From: Terana coerulea
Taxonomy: Eukaryota > Basidiomycota > Agaricomycetes > Polyporales > Phanerochaetaceae
Length of the DNA: 64,000 nt
Assembly: GCA_024811115.1 (NCBI GenBank)
Contig: JAKOGH010001195.1
Span: forward strand, 124,001-188,000
Reading direction: 5' to 3'
Shown one piece after another: positions 23,180 to 34,539 of this stretch. The notes beneath the pieces were generated by a model that was not told the DNA's origin, ran no database searches, and saw only the letters and a program-made list of their open reading frames with translations. Position 1 is the first letter of the stretch; each line of letters begins with the position of its first letter. The translations under genes were made by a program, and so were the position numbers.

Positions 23180-24271
23180 GCGGCATCACGACAAGGAAAC
23201 ACAGGTAAGTCGCACAATCGGCCTTGTCTTGATGACTTGTGGCTTGACGAACGTGTTCCACATAGGTTCTCTGGACTTCCCGTCGTGCAGTATTGCCGGA
23301 ACTGCTGCAGTGCCATTTTGTCGGCAGTTTCGACGGCTCGTGGAACGGCACCGTCAGGATGGGATAGCCCAAGTAAATGGAATAATCGATCTTGTAGCTT
23401 GAGTATGTCTGTGTGCACATGTGAGAAACATTCACTCCTTCTGGAGTCTGGACTGCCTGCTGCTCAAGTCAAATGCAACTCATGCGAAATCACTGGCATG
23501 TTCAAGCTCAAATCATGTTAGAGCTACGGCGTATCAAGCGAGTGCAGCGTTCCACCTTTAAAGTACCGAAGGAGTACTGGTAGTATGCTCAATGCTTGTT
23601 AGGGAATATTTTATAGTACAGATTGCGGTGAGGGCTCGCTCATGACATATGTACTGTGAGGCTCAGTGAGTCTCCAGACTCCAATTACCAGTCATAATCT
23701 TCTACCAGTGACCACCATCAGAAATTCGAAAACAAATTTGCAGAGCAAAATCCAAATCAGGATGAAAAACAAAACATGAAGTAACCTCCGAAGGGCCAGG
23801 TATTCTGAAAAATTGCCAAGCAGCATTGGGATGAAGGCAGCACACGGAACGCCCTAGTAAAAGGCGAGGGCGTTGTCTGTTTGTGCTGCCCTCTGCTGCT
23901 GGGTTGCAAGGTCGGGACGGGCGCCGGCACGGCGCACTTTGGCATTTTGTGCAACTCGCGGGTCTGCGGTCGTGGCAAGTCTCGGACTGTCCCCTGCAAG
24001 TCTCCCGGACGTACTTATGTCGCTGACGCACGCAGGAAGAGAGGAGGTTGCTCAGCATATGAAGAACAGTAGTTGATGGTGTGTCACACATTTATGGACC
24101 GGGGGAGAGAACTATGCGGAGTGGATGCGGTATGAATACACGGAGAGCAACGACGATAACAACGGAACTGGACACCAAGGTATACTGACAGGAATAAAAG
24201 CGATATGATACACAGAACCAGCACCAGAGCAGCGAAAAACGACCCATGAGACCGGGAACGCAACACTGGTA
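23180..24271. other. Convergent intergenic region, no supported gene
   Basis: About 1.1 kb with low coding signal between the hydrophobin-like gene and the minus-strand basic protein. Several short frames on both strands share no splice continuity. I see nothing to annotate. Confidence 0.35.
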
Positions 24272-25749
24272 CTACACAGACAGCGGCATCGCCGTCGCCC
24301 CAATCGCGCCCACGCCGCGGAACATCTCCGCGCCCGCGCGGAAGAGCGAGCCCGCGCCGGGCATGCTCGGCACGCGAATCAGCGGCCGCCGGCTGCGCGC
24401 GCCGGGCGACACGGGCAGCGCGAGGTCCGGGCTGCCCATCGGCGCGCTCGGGCGCGGCGAGGCCCGCACCGACGGCGACGGCACGAACTCGAACGACGAC
24501 AGGGCCGGCGAGTCCGACGCGGCGGGGAAGCGCACGCCCTTGCGCTGCTCGGGGTCCGCGCTGGGGAATGGTGCGCGCGAACGGCGGGGGCGGCGTTATT
24601 GGGGATTGGGCGTCGTCCGCTTCGGGCGAGCTGTCGCTCGAGGGCGGCTCCCACGCCGGCATCGCAGGCGACGTGTCGGGGGTATAGTACACAGACCCAC
24701 GCGACTGATCGTCGTCCTCGGGGCGCGCGGATGGGGCGCGCCCAAGTGGAAGTGCTGCGTGCAGGAGCTGGGGCGACTCGTCGGCGGCAGACGGCTGGTG
24801 GGCGTGGGCAGATACAGTGGGGCGGGACGGCAGCGGAAAAGATCCTCCTCGGCCTCCTCCGCGATGCGCGGCGACTTCGGTGCGTCGGGGAAGTGTATGC
24901 GCCGCGAGAACGACGGGGGCAGGCCGGCGTCCGTGCCCTCTTCCGCATCCGAGAGCACGCCCGGATCTTCAACAGGGGGCGCGGGCGCAGCGCTGCTCGT
25001 CCCACGGCGCCGGTCGACCTCGTCCACGGCGACGACCGTGTCGAAGCTCGGGAGGTCGTCGCACACACGGCGGTGTCGCCTTACGTGCGCGTGCGCGAGC
25101 GCGTCCGCGGACGAGTTGCGCCGTCGGCGCGCGCCGCGCGTGAACTTCTCCTCCCACGCCGCGCCCTCCCTGAGCGACTCCTCCGTGATCGGGTAGCACT
25201 CGGCGCAGCACGCGTTCAGCGGGAGCGTCGCGCGGTCTGCGCGCCGCGGCGGCGGGAGCGGGTCGGACGGCCGGCGCGCGTGCGCGTGGCGCCGCGGGGG
25301 CGGCGGGGAGGTGCCGTTCAGGAGGCAGGAGACGAGCGGCGGGTGCGCGTGCTCGCCGCGCGTGGGCGAGCGCGACTTGGCGAAGCTGGCGGGCGGGATC
25401 GGTCGGGACATATACGGGCACTCATTAACATGGACACCGACCTGGGAATGGGCACCGTGAAGGAGACCCCTGCCTTGTCCTCCGGGCTGGACGCCAGCGG
25501 GACGTCTGTCTCCGCGGGCGGGTTCGAGTGCGAGCGCTTCCTCCACAGGGGGAGAGAATACGACTTTCTGACGAGGCGTGGCATCCGCGACTGGACGACG
25601 GGGTCCGGGATGAGCACGCAGGTGTCGTCGAAGTGGACGGCGAGGCTGCTCTCCTCGTCGAGCCCGGCCGCGGAGGCGGGGGCTGCCGACGACGAGGGCA
25701 TCGCGGGCGACGTTGGTGGCGACGGTGAGAACGACGATGAGGGCGACAT
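24272..25749 (-). CDS. Conserved basidiomycete protein of unknown function, Ser/Pro/Arg-rich
   Basis: Starts MSPSSSFSPSPPTSPAMPSSS, then the block SLAVHFDDTCVLIPDPV and PRLVRKSYSLPLWRKR, which I remember as a recurrent motif of otherwise disordered agaricomycete proteins. It continues with CCAECYPITEESLREGAAWEEKF, FDTVVAVDEVDRR, SRRIHFPDAPKSPRIAEEAEEDLF, SRGSVYYTPDTSPAMPAWEP and a tail with VPSMPGAGSLFRAGAEMFRGVG. It is long, low in hydrophobics and probably phosphorylated, with no catalytic domain. The frame breaks twice: in an A4 run at 24837-24840 (one base missing) and again between about 24555 and 24590 (one extra or two missing). The region is very GC-rich, which also creates long meaningless frames on the other strand. 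Function unknown. Confidence 0.6.
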
Positions 25750-25816
25750 GGTGGTGGTGGACAGGAGCAGCGTTGAGGAGGAGAAGCCTGGGAGGCGGTG
25801 AATGCGTCTACTGTAT

Positions 25817-26150
25817 TTAGCTCATGACCTGGTCATAAGAACGCACAGTTCCTCCCATGCTAGGCCCGTCTAGTCCACGCTCGCCCAATCGGGTGCGTGC
25901 GGCCGAGTCCGAGGCTCCGTGCATAGACCCCGCGGGCTGGTTCCGTCCTGCCGGCGGTAACTCTATCCACACGCGCCCCAGCCCGGCGGTACCGAGCGAG
26001 GGAAAGGATTCGCTGCCGTGCTGCACGACGTCCGCGACGACGACTATAGACCGTGCAATAGGTGTACAGCGCCGAACATAACTTTATGCAAAACATACAA
26101 CTCACCTGGCCCGTAAGCCTGCAAGGACCCGAGACCCTTCTGAGCAGGTG
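25817..26150 (-). CDS. Possible 3' exons of an unidentified small gene
   Basis: The last exon (about 26058-25817) reads VVVADVVQHGSESFPSLG and ends GGTVRSYDQVMS before a stop. An intron (GTGAGT...TATAG, about 26059-26104) joins it in frame to PPPAQKGLGSLQAYGP. Upstream exons could not be traced with confidence into 26.15-26.65 kb. No known motif. It might be the disordered C terminus of a gene in the gap before CUL4, or chance. Confidence 0.3.
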
Positions 26151-26676
26151 GGGGACTGAATGGGCATCAGCCGAGGTGGTCCATGACGGGACCATGACAT
26201 CTCTGGCGGGCGGAGACACAGAAGCCTGTCTTCTGACGACCGCCTTGAGCCCGCCGGCAGCCCACATCGCACTGCAGCTCTTCAACAGGTGGCTTCTGAC
26301 ATATAATATTAATTTTCGTGGGATTTCCGTAACGTGGGGAAGGGATTCGGACTGCAGGGACTTATTCAAGGCGTCGGTCTGGATGATGATGAGGGCAATG
26401 GACAAGCCGCGAATATACTTAGACGCTCTTCCTTTTTGCATGCAACCAACTTGAATACAGTTGTGAAATCGGCTCCAAAAGATCCTGGAGGAATACACAT
26501 ACACAGCAAATTACGCATATCATGCCGGAGAGAACCACGTCGAATGACATAGAGGTAGTAGTGACATCTGATGTCAAGACAGTGTCTTCAGCACCAGCAC
26601 CCAGGCCAAATACACTTCATACACACTTCAATCTGGCACAGCCAGGTACAAGTACAACCTTCGCACAAGCAGAGCC

Positions 26677-29619
26677 TCACGCAATGTAATGCAGGACGTT
26701 CTTATCCGCCTCGTCGCGGCGGAGAAACTCCTGCTCGACCATCGCGTCGATGCGCTGCTTGATGAGCGGCACCGACGGCACAAAGTGCTTTGCCACCGTC
26801 TCGATCGTCGCCGTCTTCAGTTCCTCGTAGTTCTGCTTCTTCTTGCCCTTCATGATCCGCACGATCGCCGCGTCCAGCGCGTACTTGCGGTCCATCTCGA
26901 TCGCCGTGTGCGTCCGCTTCGTCTCGTCCGCCTGCGCCGCGCGCCGTCAGTCGTGCCTGGGCTGAACAGGTCATGGGTATGTGCACGCACCGTTTCCTTC
27001 ACTTGGATCGAGTTGATGTGCACGCGGTGCGCCGCGTCCGTGAAGTCCGCGTTGAACACGAACGCGTCGTCGTCCTTCACGTCCGCGCCCGCGGGCCGCT
27101 TCTTCAGCACGCGCTTCTTGCCGCACGCCAGGCTCTGCAACGTCCGCCGGAGCTCTGCGTCCTCTGGCGCACCCCAACGGCGTCAGCATTCACGCGCGTA
27201 TCCGAGCGGTGCTACTCACCCATCCCCACGACCTGCGCCTTGATGTCGCGGAAGGACAGCTCCGTCGCCTCGTTGAACAGCAGCAGGACCATGGACTGGT
27301 ACAAGCTCACGGACAGCTCCTTCGGGCCCGCCTTGAAGTGCGCGCGCAGCGTCGCCGTGCCGAGCGCGTGGTCCCACGTCAGCTTGCGCGTCTTGTGCTT
27401 CCCGTGGTAGAACGCCGTGAAGCGGTCCAGCTCGTCCGCCATCTGCGCGCGGCGGTCGGGACGTCAGGGACACCGGAAAGGGCGAGAGCGAGGGGGCGCA
27501 CGTACCCAGACGGGGAGCGTCACGTCCTGCTTGCGTGCCGCGAACGGCCACACGCTGCTCTGCAGCACCATCACCGACGCCGTCGCGCCCTTGAACTGCT
27601 TCTTGAACCCCGTCGGTGAGCTCCTTGGAGAGCGCGAGGTCCGTGAACATGTTCTGCCCGTTCCCGAACTCGGGGTCATACTCTGCGCACACCAGCCCTT
27701 TCAGCACGCGTCACGGATAGACGGAGGGCGCCGCGGACACTGACCGTCGTTCAGCTTCCGTAGCACCGCCTTCTCGTGGTCGTCCGACGCGCTCTTCTCG
27801 AGCAGCAGCCGCTTCGCGAGCGCGCGGTGGTAGAACGTGCGGAACACGTCCTTGTCGTCCGTGTAGCGGTACAGCGCGAGCGCGGCGTCGAGGTCCGCCG
27901 CATACGCCGCGTCCGCGCGCCCCTTCTGCCCGCGCCGCATCGCCTTGTCGAGGTGCTTCGCGATCATCTCCGCCGGCTTGCCGCGCCGCTTCTTGAAGCC
28001 CTCATGGAACGCGTCCGTGAGCGCGTAGACGAACGCCTGGTTCGGCACCGTCGCGACGCGCGGCGCGGCGTCGGGCGCCGCCGAGGTAGATGGCGGCGAG
28101 GGCGCGGCGGGCGGCGGAAGCGGGGTTTCGTCGACGAAGATCTCGGTGACGACTTTGGTGCAGAAGGCCTTGTACCGGAGGAGTCTTTCGACCATTTGAT
28201 CGTCTTTCTCGGACACGATCAGTTCCACAAATTTCTGTGCGTCGCTGTGAGCAAGCGTGCTGCTGCAATGATGGTGTCGCTTACCTTCACAGCAATCTTG
28301 AAAGAGGCTTCCAGAACCTTCAGGCCGTCGATAGACTTATATAGTGTGTACAGGTGAGACAGGTGCGGAAGGGATTCCGTCCGCATGATCAACTCCGTGG
28401 CTGCGGGGCGGTGAGTCTCGAAGGGATCCTCATGCAGGTCAGTACGTACCGCTGCTGGCAACCCAATCCAGATGGTCTGTCATCAGCGCACGGTCCGCAG
28501 CAAGCGCGATCGGACGAACGCTGCTCTCGAGTAAAAGTGCTTCGGCGCGGACGCGCTCCTCGCTGTTGCGCTTACCCGTGTGGAAGACGAACTCGTTTGG
28601 CGGAAGCTTCTGACGCATGTCGATGCCCTCGGCAAGATAAAACTCGTGGGTGATCACGAGAATGCGTCTCTCCATGAGCTCGTGGTACTGTCCGTGATGC
28701 TGCAGTCGCGCGACGAGGGTAGGGATAAGATGGCGTAGTTCATGTGGCTGGCCACTTTCGCGCTCGAACTTCAGCCATGCACCGATGCCATCATGCAAGT
28801 GTCGAACGATGGGCTCTTCGCGGAAGATGCGGTCCTCGAATGTTTGGTATGCCAAAGCCCTACAAACCTCGGGGTGAATACTGTCTGCGGCATTATCAAA
28901 GACGAAGACTGACCCTATGTCTTGCTTCTTACTCTCAACCACATACACCCTATCCAGATAGGCCAACAAAGATTTCATGAGAGCCTATATGCGTTTATTA
29001 ACCCGAGCCAGAGGTGACCGATTGGCACATACCACTTGCTTCTCAAACCACGCGCAGCCCTGAATGAATGGCTCAAGCCACGCCACCCCAGTGCGCCCAT
29101 CTTCCAACAGCTCTCGGGCAAGATTCCCGCAGCTGCGCTGGATCTCGTGTCTAAGCGTGTCATAGATCCCTTCGCCTTTATGTGCATTGCACACCACCGC
29201 CTGGCAGGCAGCGTAAATCTTCTCGTAGGTCCACGGCAAGTTGCCCGACGCGGATCTGTCCCACAGCACGCGGATGGAACGCTGCACGATGTTCACGTCC
29301 GGGTTATAAGCGTCATCAGCTTTGCTCTTGACTAACCGCATGTTAGCTTAGTACTGAGCTGACAACGCGCTAAACACTTACTGGGCTGCCCATGCAGCTT
29401 CAGCACAATCGTCGTCGTCTTCTCCGCCGTAGCGCTTGCGGGTGCGCCGCGAGACCTAGATGCGGACGCGGAGTCCGAGTCCTCTGCGAGGCGGGGTGTC
29501 TTGCGCGCAGGTGCATCGGACCGTGCATCGTCCTCCACTACGACGTCGGACGAACGGAATGCGGTGAAGGCTTTCGTCTTTGGTAGGGTCAGATAGGTGA
29601 ATACATCGACCGCCGCCAT
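26677..29619 (-). CDS. CUL4: Cullin, CUL4 type
   Basis: About ten exons, roughly 800 residues. After a basic, Ser-rich N terminus ([20 protein letters not shown]) come the cullin repeats: [80 protein letters not shown], then [30 protein letters not shown], the cullin-homology start. Near the C terminus are [34 protein letters not shown] and the neddylation/winged-helix end [18 protein letters not shown] with [19 protein letters not shown]. The Nedd8 lysine is expected in AIVRIMK. Sequence details favour CUL4 (DDB1-binding E3 ligase scaffold) over CUL1/CUL3. One frame break in a C4 run (27608-27611): one extra base between LSKELT and FKKQFKG. The 5' end now faces a transposable element 180 bp away. 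Confidence 0.85.
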
Positions 29620-29799
29620 CGTCGTCTCGAGACTGTGGTGGTTAGCGAGAACCGATTGAGCCTGAGGCTCTCGTAATGAGCTCACCGGCGCCCCGCGAGA
29701 TGCCGCGGCACTGAAGCGCCTACATTGCCGCGGGTCGGGTCCGGCACATTATCCCGGAGCGAGTCTAAGTAGTGCCAATTGCTTCTTGACCTCTACCAC

Positions 29800-30055
29800 C
29801 AGACTCCTTCCCGTCTTAGCTCGGACGAAAGGGAGAGGGGAGGCAGGAGGAGAAGGCGCTAACAGTAGAGATCTGGTGATGCCGATCCTTTAACGAGCCT
29901 CCCTAACGTCCTCGCACGACTGGCAGAAAACATTGGGTAAACAATGACATAAGCACGGCATCGCTCCGGCATCCTATTTTTCCACGAGACAATTGCTGGA
30001 ATTCGTTGCGTGATGCGATCAATCACACGCTTCATGCATCCCGTTCTTGGCTGAC
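29800..30055 (+). repeat. Left terminal inverted repeat of the MULE-type element
   Basis: 256 bp matching the reverse complement of 33068-33318. The only clear difference is a 5-bp length change in the pyrimidine/purine-rich part near 29833-29840. Beyond the inner edge the match fades, with several G/A-type differences. Confidence 0.9.
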
Positions 30056-31120
30056 CGCACGAAGGCTCCTACATCGAGAAAAACCCCAAAATTTCCCACA
30101 ACCTTGTACAGCGTCTGGAATACATGCAAGCATCTCCTGAGTGGTAGAATCGTCTTGTAATCGGTGAAATTGGCACAAGGCGTCCAATCTTCGTAGTCGC
30201 CCGGGATCGTTTTGTATGCCACTTGTAATACTCTTACAATCAGCATGCAAGTGAGCTAGGAGTTGGTTCGAAGTTAACAGACCATCCCACCGCTTGTGGC
30301 CTGAGCAATGCTTGCCAGCTTGTGGCTTATTCTCAGCTCTGCGCGGCTACATCATTCTGAATTTCTTGTATTTTTTCACACCTTTTGCTCTCGTTGTATT
30401 TTTATGCAATAACACTGGCTGATTATTTAACTAATCATTTATGTGTAAATACATCTTGGGGCGTCAGCGCGCTGTAAAAATACCCTGCTACCAGTTCACA
30501 CGCCTGCCGAGACCCTGAGTGGGATTCATAAGCTGAGACAAGGGACAGGGCATGTGAGCTTACCTCCTGAAATGGCAAGATGCCCTGACTGTACTCACGT
30601 CGTCAACTGCCATCCTTGAAAGCTCTCTCTTTCCTCTCCTCACGCTGCAGTCTTAAGTAGCATTCATCTGTCAGTATCCAGACAGGGATGAGATGCAAAC
30701 ATGTGCTTATCTTGGTTGTCTGTGTAATAGCGAGCGGACAGGAGCGAGATCTAAGGTGTGTGTAGCATATCAGTACAGACATTTGAATTTAGCGCACAGT
30801 CAGAACTTACAAGTGGGTGAGCAGATTTGCAGAGTTGCGTGTGCCTTATATGCACATGCAGCCAGCTGTTGAGTCAGCACAACCGCAACAGTGCTGACTG
30901 CGCACTGACCTGGAATCTGAGACATTGTTCCTGAATTGCAACACCCCACCCTGAAGTGTTACCCTTCGTGACAGCCACACCCTGCACGCTGTAGAGACAC
31001 CGGCAATACTGTACATTAATGACCTGACAGGGGCCGGTTGTGACTGTGACATTTTTGCAATGATTTGGATGAGCGGCGGCAGGGTCGAGGGCCTGTGACA
31101 TGCTTCCAGAGACCGGTGGT

Positions 31121-31477
31121 TAGTGAATGGCAAGGGTAAACCCTCTATGCTTAGAGGCTAACCCTTACCCTTACCCTCCAAAACCCTTACCCTTATGAAG
31201 GGTAAGGGTTGAAGGCTACCCTTCAAACCCTTGCCAAAATAGGTAGAAAATGGTGCTTTGAGTGCCTTTTTGTTTACTTATAATGTTAGCCTTCTATTTG
31301 AGTAGCTCAGATTGATATAGAAAGCATTCACAACACTTGCAGCCCTATCCAGCAACATGTCTGGTATTTGCATGCAGACCTCTGCCAGATGAGGGTTAAC
31401 TTTCTTCAACCCTTACCCTTACCCTCTATACCCTTACCCTTAACCCTCGGAGGGTTTGCAAACCCTGCCTATCACTA
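31121..31477 (+). mobile_element. hAT-like MITE, copy A
   Basis: 357 bp starting TAGTGAATGGC and ending GCCTATCACTA, so the ends form short imperfect inverted repeats beginning TAGTG, which fits the hAT rule Y-A-R-N-G. It is flanked by a perfect 8-bp duplication, CCGGTGGT, at 31113-31120 and 31478-31485, the hAT target size. No coding capacity. The interior has tracts of GGGTAA/TTACCC. Confidence 0.85.
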
Positions 31478-32484
31478 CCGGTGGTGAGTGAGCTATCTGG
31501 AGCCAAGTTTGGTGTTTGCTCACCGTTATTTAGCTGTTATTGTGCAGCATCTACCATAAATATGCTGTTTGAGAGCTTGAGTGGGAAAGAAGGCTCATTG
31601 TGCTGCAGGCTCGAAAATTTGGGGGTAAGGACTTATCTGTCACAAACCGGCCGGACCCCTCTGCGATCGGTGACAAAAACCCGGATAGCAGACAAGCGGG
31701 ACCCCCTGTGACGTGTGACACCCTGTCAGATCATTAATGTACAGTAATAAACTCTAAGCCATACTTGAGCTCCACGTTGTATGGCATGCCGTTGAGATTC
31801 AAACCGCAGCGCTTCAACGGCCGAGTAAACCCTCATAAGGAGTCCCATATCCCAGCGCTCGGCATGCGCAGAGGTGGGCGAGGTCAGGGGATATGTCTAT
31901 GCCAAATATAAAGGGCGTGTTGTCAAACAATATTGCTGAGAAACTAAGTACTCACTGTTTAAACCATGGATACTTTTTGTAGTGCCGTCTGTTAGGGTAG
32001 GCGGATAGACTGTAACTTACTGAACGTAGGTTGACTAGGACAGCATTCAGGTTGGGCTGAGGTAATCACCAGAGTTTCTGTCGGCCGCCAGCCGACGGAC
32101 ATGAGAAATGATAAAAATGGGTGCTGAAAGAGTTCCAGCCTTTCATGAGAAAGACGCAAGCAGGTTGTAACTTACCATAACTGCTTCAGCAATGTTACAA
32201 GTGGTAGAATCGGTCCAAGGAGTAGAATCCGGCGCAAGCGTCTTATGGGCTGATCGGAAGCCTCTCCAAATACAGATATTGAGCGTCTAACCTGCCAATT
32301 GGCATAATCGGTAGGAGCCGCCGGGATTCCTTCGATGTAAGCAAGGGGCTACTGTAAGTACTCGCGTCGCGAGGCTCTTCGTCAACACAGACCCCATGCC
32401 GAGCTGGAAAACTTAGAATGTTTGCTCATATTTTATGAAACCAGCCTGTGACCAAAAGGCCCTTCGGTGGCCTGCAAGCGGTGG

Positions 32485-32842
32485 TAGTGATAGGCAGGGG
32501 TTTGCAAACCCTCCGAGGGTTAAGAGTAAGGGTATAGAGGGTAAGGGTAAGAGTTGAAGAAAGTTAACCCTCATCTGGCAGAGGTCTGCATGCAAATACC
32601 AGACATGTTGCTGGATAGGGCTGCAAGTGTTGTGAATGCTTTCTATATCAATCTGAGCTACTCAAATAGAAGGCTAACATTATAAGTAAACAAAAAGGCA
32701 CTCAAAGCACCATTTTCTACCTATTTTGGCAAGGGTTTGAAGGGTAACCTTCAACCCTTACCCTTCATAAGGGTAAGGGTTTTGGAGGGTAAGGGTAAGG
32801 GTTAGCCTCTAAGCATAGAGGGTTTACCCTTGCCATTCACTA
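32485..32842 (-). mobile_element. hAT-like MITE, copy B (opposite orientation)
   Basis: 358 bp that is the reverse complement of copy A with only a handful of differences, mostly C/T. Flanked by its own perfect 8-bp duplication, AGCGGTGG, at 32477-32484 and 32843-32850. The two copies therefore inserted independently, about 1 kb apart and in opposite directions. Confidence 0.85.
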
Positions 32843-33067
32843 AGCGGTGGTCAGAATATACACTGCAAAGTGGCATTTCAGGACGCTTCGTCAGAAAGCG
32901 AGAACTGAGGAATTCCAACGGGCGATGGCCAGAAAAATGAAGAAAATTTCATTTCATTTATAAAGGTTAATTGTAACTGATGTTTGAGACTTGTGTCACA
33001 GTTCAAGTGCTGAAGAAATGCGGACATAATGAGTCGGGCACTACAGCGGCGGAGGGAAATTCATGCA

Positions 33068-33318
33068 GTCAGCCAAGAACGGGATGCATGAAGCGTGTGA
33101 TTGATCGCATCACGCAACGAATTCCAGCAATTGTCTCGTGGAAAAATAGGATGCCGGAGCGATGCCGTGCTTATGTCATTGTTTACCCAATGTTTTCTGC
33201 CAGTCGTGCGAGGACGTTAGGGAGGCTCGTTAAAGGATCGGCATCACCAGATCTCTACTGTTAGCGCCTTCTCCTCCTGCCTCTCCCTTTCGTCCGAGCT
33301 AAGACGGGAAGGAGTCTG
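33068..33318 (-). repeat. Right terminal inverted repeat of the MULE-type element
   Basis: 251 bp, the inverted partner of 29800-30055. It ends ...GGAGTCTG at 33318, directly followed by the second copy of CTCTACCAC. Confidence 0.9.
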
Positions 33319-33428
33319 CTCTACCACCCACTTCCCCTTACACATTCATCAACAACAATGCACCCATTCGAAACGGAAGGCATCAGCTGGCCCCGGTTTA
33401 TGGCATCAGCATTCTGCGTACCAACGCC

Positions 33429-34197
33429 ATGAACGAGTTCAACGTGAGCCCGCCTCTCCGATTTGTATTTGTTGGGTCAGGGGCTTCATCCTGCTCTCTC
33501 AATGTAGCTCGCAGGCTCGGACCTCGACACTATCCTCCCGGTGTCTGTCACTAAGAACCAGCCTGGTCGCAGGGGCGATATCAAGTTTTACAACCGCTGC
33601 GACGTCAAGGCCCATGCCAACCGTCTCAAAGCTGCGGCGGCCGTCGGCGGCCAGGAGTTGGCGCAGAAGAATGGTCCTGCGACCATGCGTACCGATGCCA
33701 GGGACAAGTACAAGGTGCGTCGCCTTCCATGGCGCAAACCCGAATTGCTTCTAATGTAACTATTGCACACAGTTAACGGCCGTCCAGCTGGATCGTATGA
33801 AGCCCGTCAGGACTGCGCCGAACAAACACAACGGCATCACGAAGTGGTACAATGAAATCGACATCAAGGTAAAAATTTCCTGCGTAGGTAAATCCCGCAG
33901 TAGTTGCTCAATCTGGCATCCGCAGAACCTTGCCGACAGCATCAAAGGCGCCGCCGTTAAGCTTCCGCCCGCACAGCCAAATCCTGGTGAAGGCGAAAGC
34001 CTGTTCGCTCGTCGCAGCTATAACGACGACTTCAACCCATTCGATGGTCTTTCCGACGGCGAAGCTAAGGACCTGCGTAAGTGCCCCTTCACGCTTTGGT
34101 CGTTAACACGGATACAAACGCTCACGGTGTTGCTACCCTTCGCCTGATCCATAGTTGCACGGAAGACCGGGATCTGCTTGCAGGTTTGCGACGATGA
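33429..34197 (+). CDS. Array gene A: protein with two copies of an unnamed ~45-residue module
   Basis: A tiny first exon (MNEFN, 33429-33443) is spliced to LAGSDLDTILPVS, giving module 1 with IKFYNRCDVKAHANRLK. After an intron at about 33716 module 2 follows: LTAVQLDRMKPVR, ITKWYNEIDIK and LADSIKGAAVKLPP. The tail is short and acidic (DDFNPFDGLSDGEAKDL), with a stop at 34195-34197 after one more splice. The module pattern is L-x3-DL-x2-I-x-P-V, a basic loop with Asn, then a helix starting (F/W)YN-x2-DV. Paralogues follow at 34.5, 35.8 and 43.7 kb. I do not recognise the domain; it is soluble and could bind nucleic acid or protein. The MULE-type element ends about 100 bp upstream of the start. 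Confidence 0.6.
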
Positions 34198-34539
34198 ATG
34201 AATGTTGACCTGTGGCATTCCAGCTGACTCGTCGGACAAGTTTAGTCGCCCTGAAATGTATAACTACGTTTTTGTCAGAAAAAGTCGGAAGTTAAAACAC
34301 CCGATCAGGTACAAGCTCTCTCGATAGGGGCTATCTGTCACAGTTTTGAGGTTCGCGTGCTTGCACCCATACCACCACCACCCACGAGCATGGCACCGAC
34401 GCGAAGCGAGGATATTGAGCTAGCAAGACCGCAAGGGAAATTTATTCACAAGCGTCGAGCTATGAAACAGTTCTTCGCGAGTGTCATCCACGGTCATCCC
34501 TAGCCCCTAAAGCTCAAGGGATGCATTAACCCCACGTAG

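Larger units (their letters stand above)
29800..33318. mobile_element. Mutator-like (MULE-type) non-autonomous element, 3.5 kb
   Basis: The two ends are near-identical inverted repeats of about 250 bp that both begin CAGACTCCTTCCCGTCTTAG when read inward. Immediately outside, the 9-mer CTCTACCAC is duplicated perfectly (29791-29799 and 33319-33327). A 9-bp duplication with long terminal repeats is the classical pattern of Mutator-like elements. No transposase or other convincing gene is encoded inside, so the element should depend on a partner elsewhere. It sits between the divergent start of CUL4 (29619) and that of the first array gene (33429). Two hAT-like MITEs have inserted into it. TIR identity of about 99% implies a recent insertion. 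Confidence 0.85.

Noticed and set aside
24246..25801. Long plus-strand frames (316 and 400 residues) opposite the basic protein
   Set aside because: They are Arg/Ala/Gly-rich products of very high GC content and antisense to a better-supported gene with a meaningful sequence.
26689..28357. Several long plus-strand frames opposite CUL4
   Set aside because: Antisense shadows of the GC-rich cullin exons; the minus strand gives a complete, recognisable cullin.
31140..32830. Telomere or subtelomere repeat
   Set aside because: The repeated unit is GGGTAA rather than GGGTTA, it occurs inside two transposon copies with target duplications, and ordinary genes continue on both sides.
29800..33318. 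One large palindrome or assembly artefact instead of transposons
   Set aside because: The inverted repeats are separate units with different lengths and each has its own exact target duplication, which an assembly fold-back would not create.
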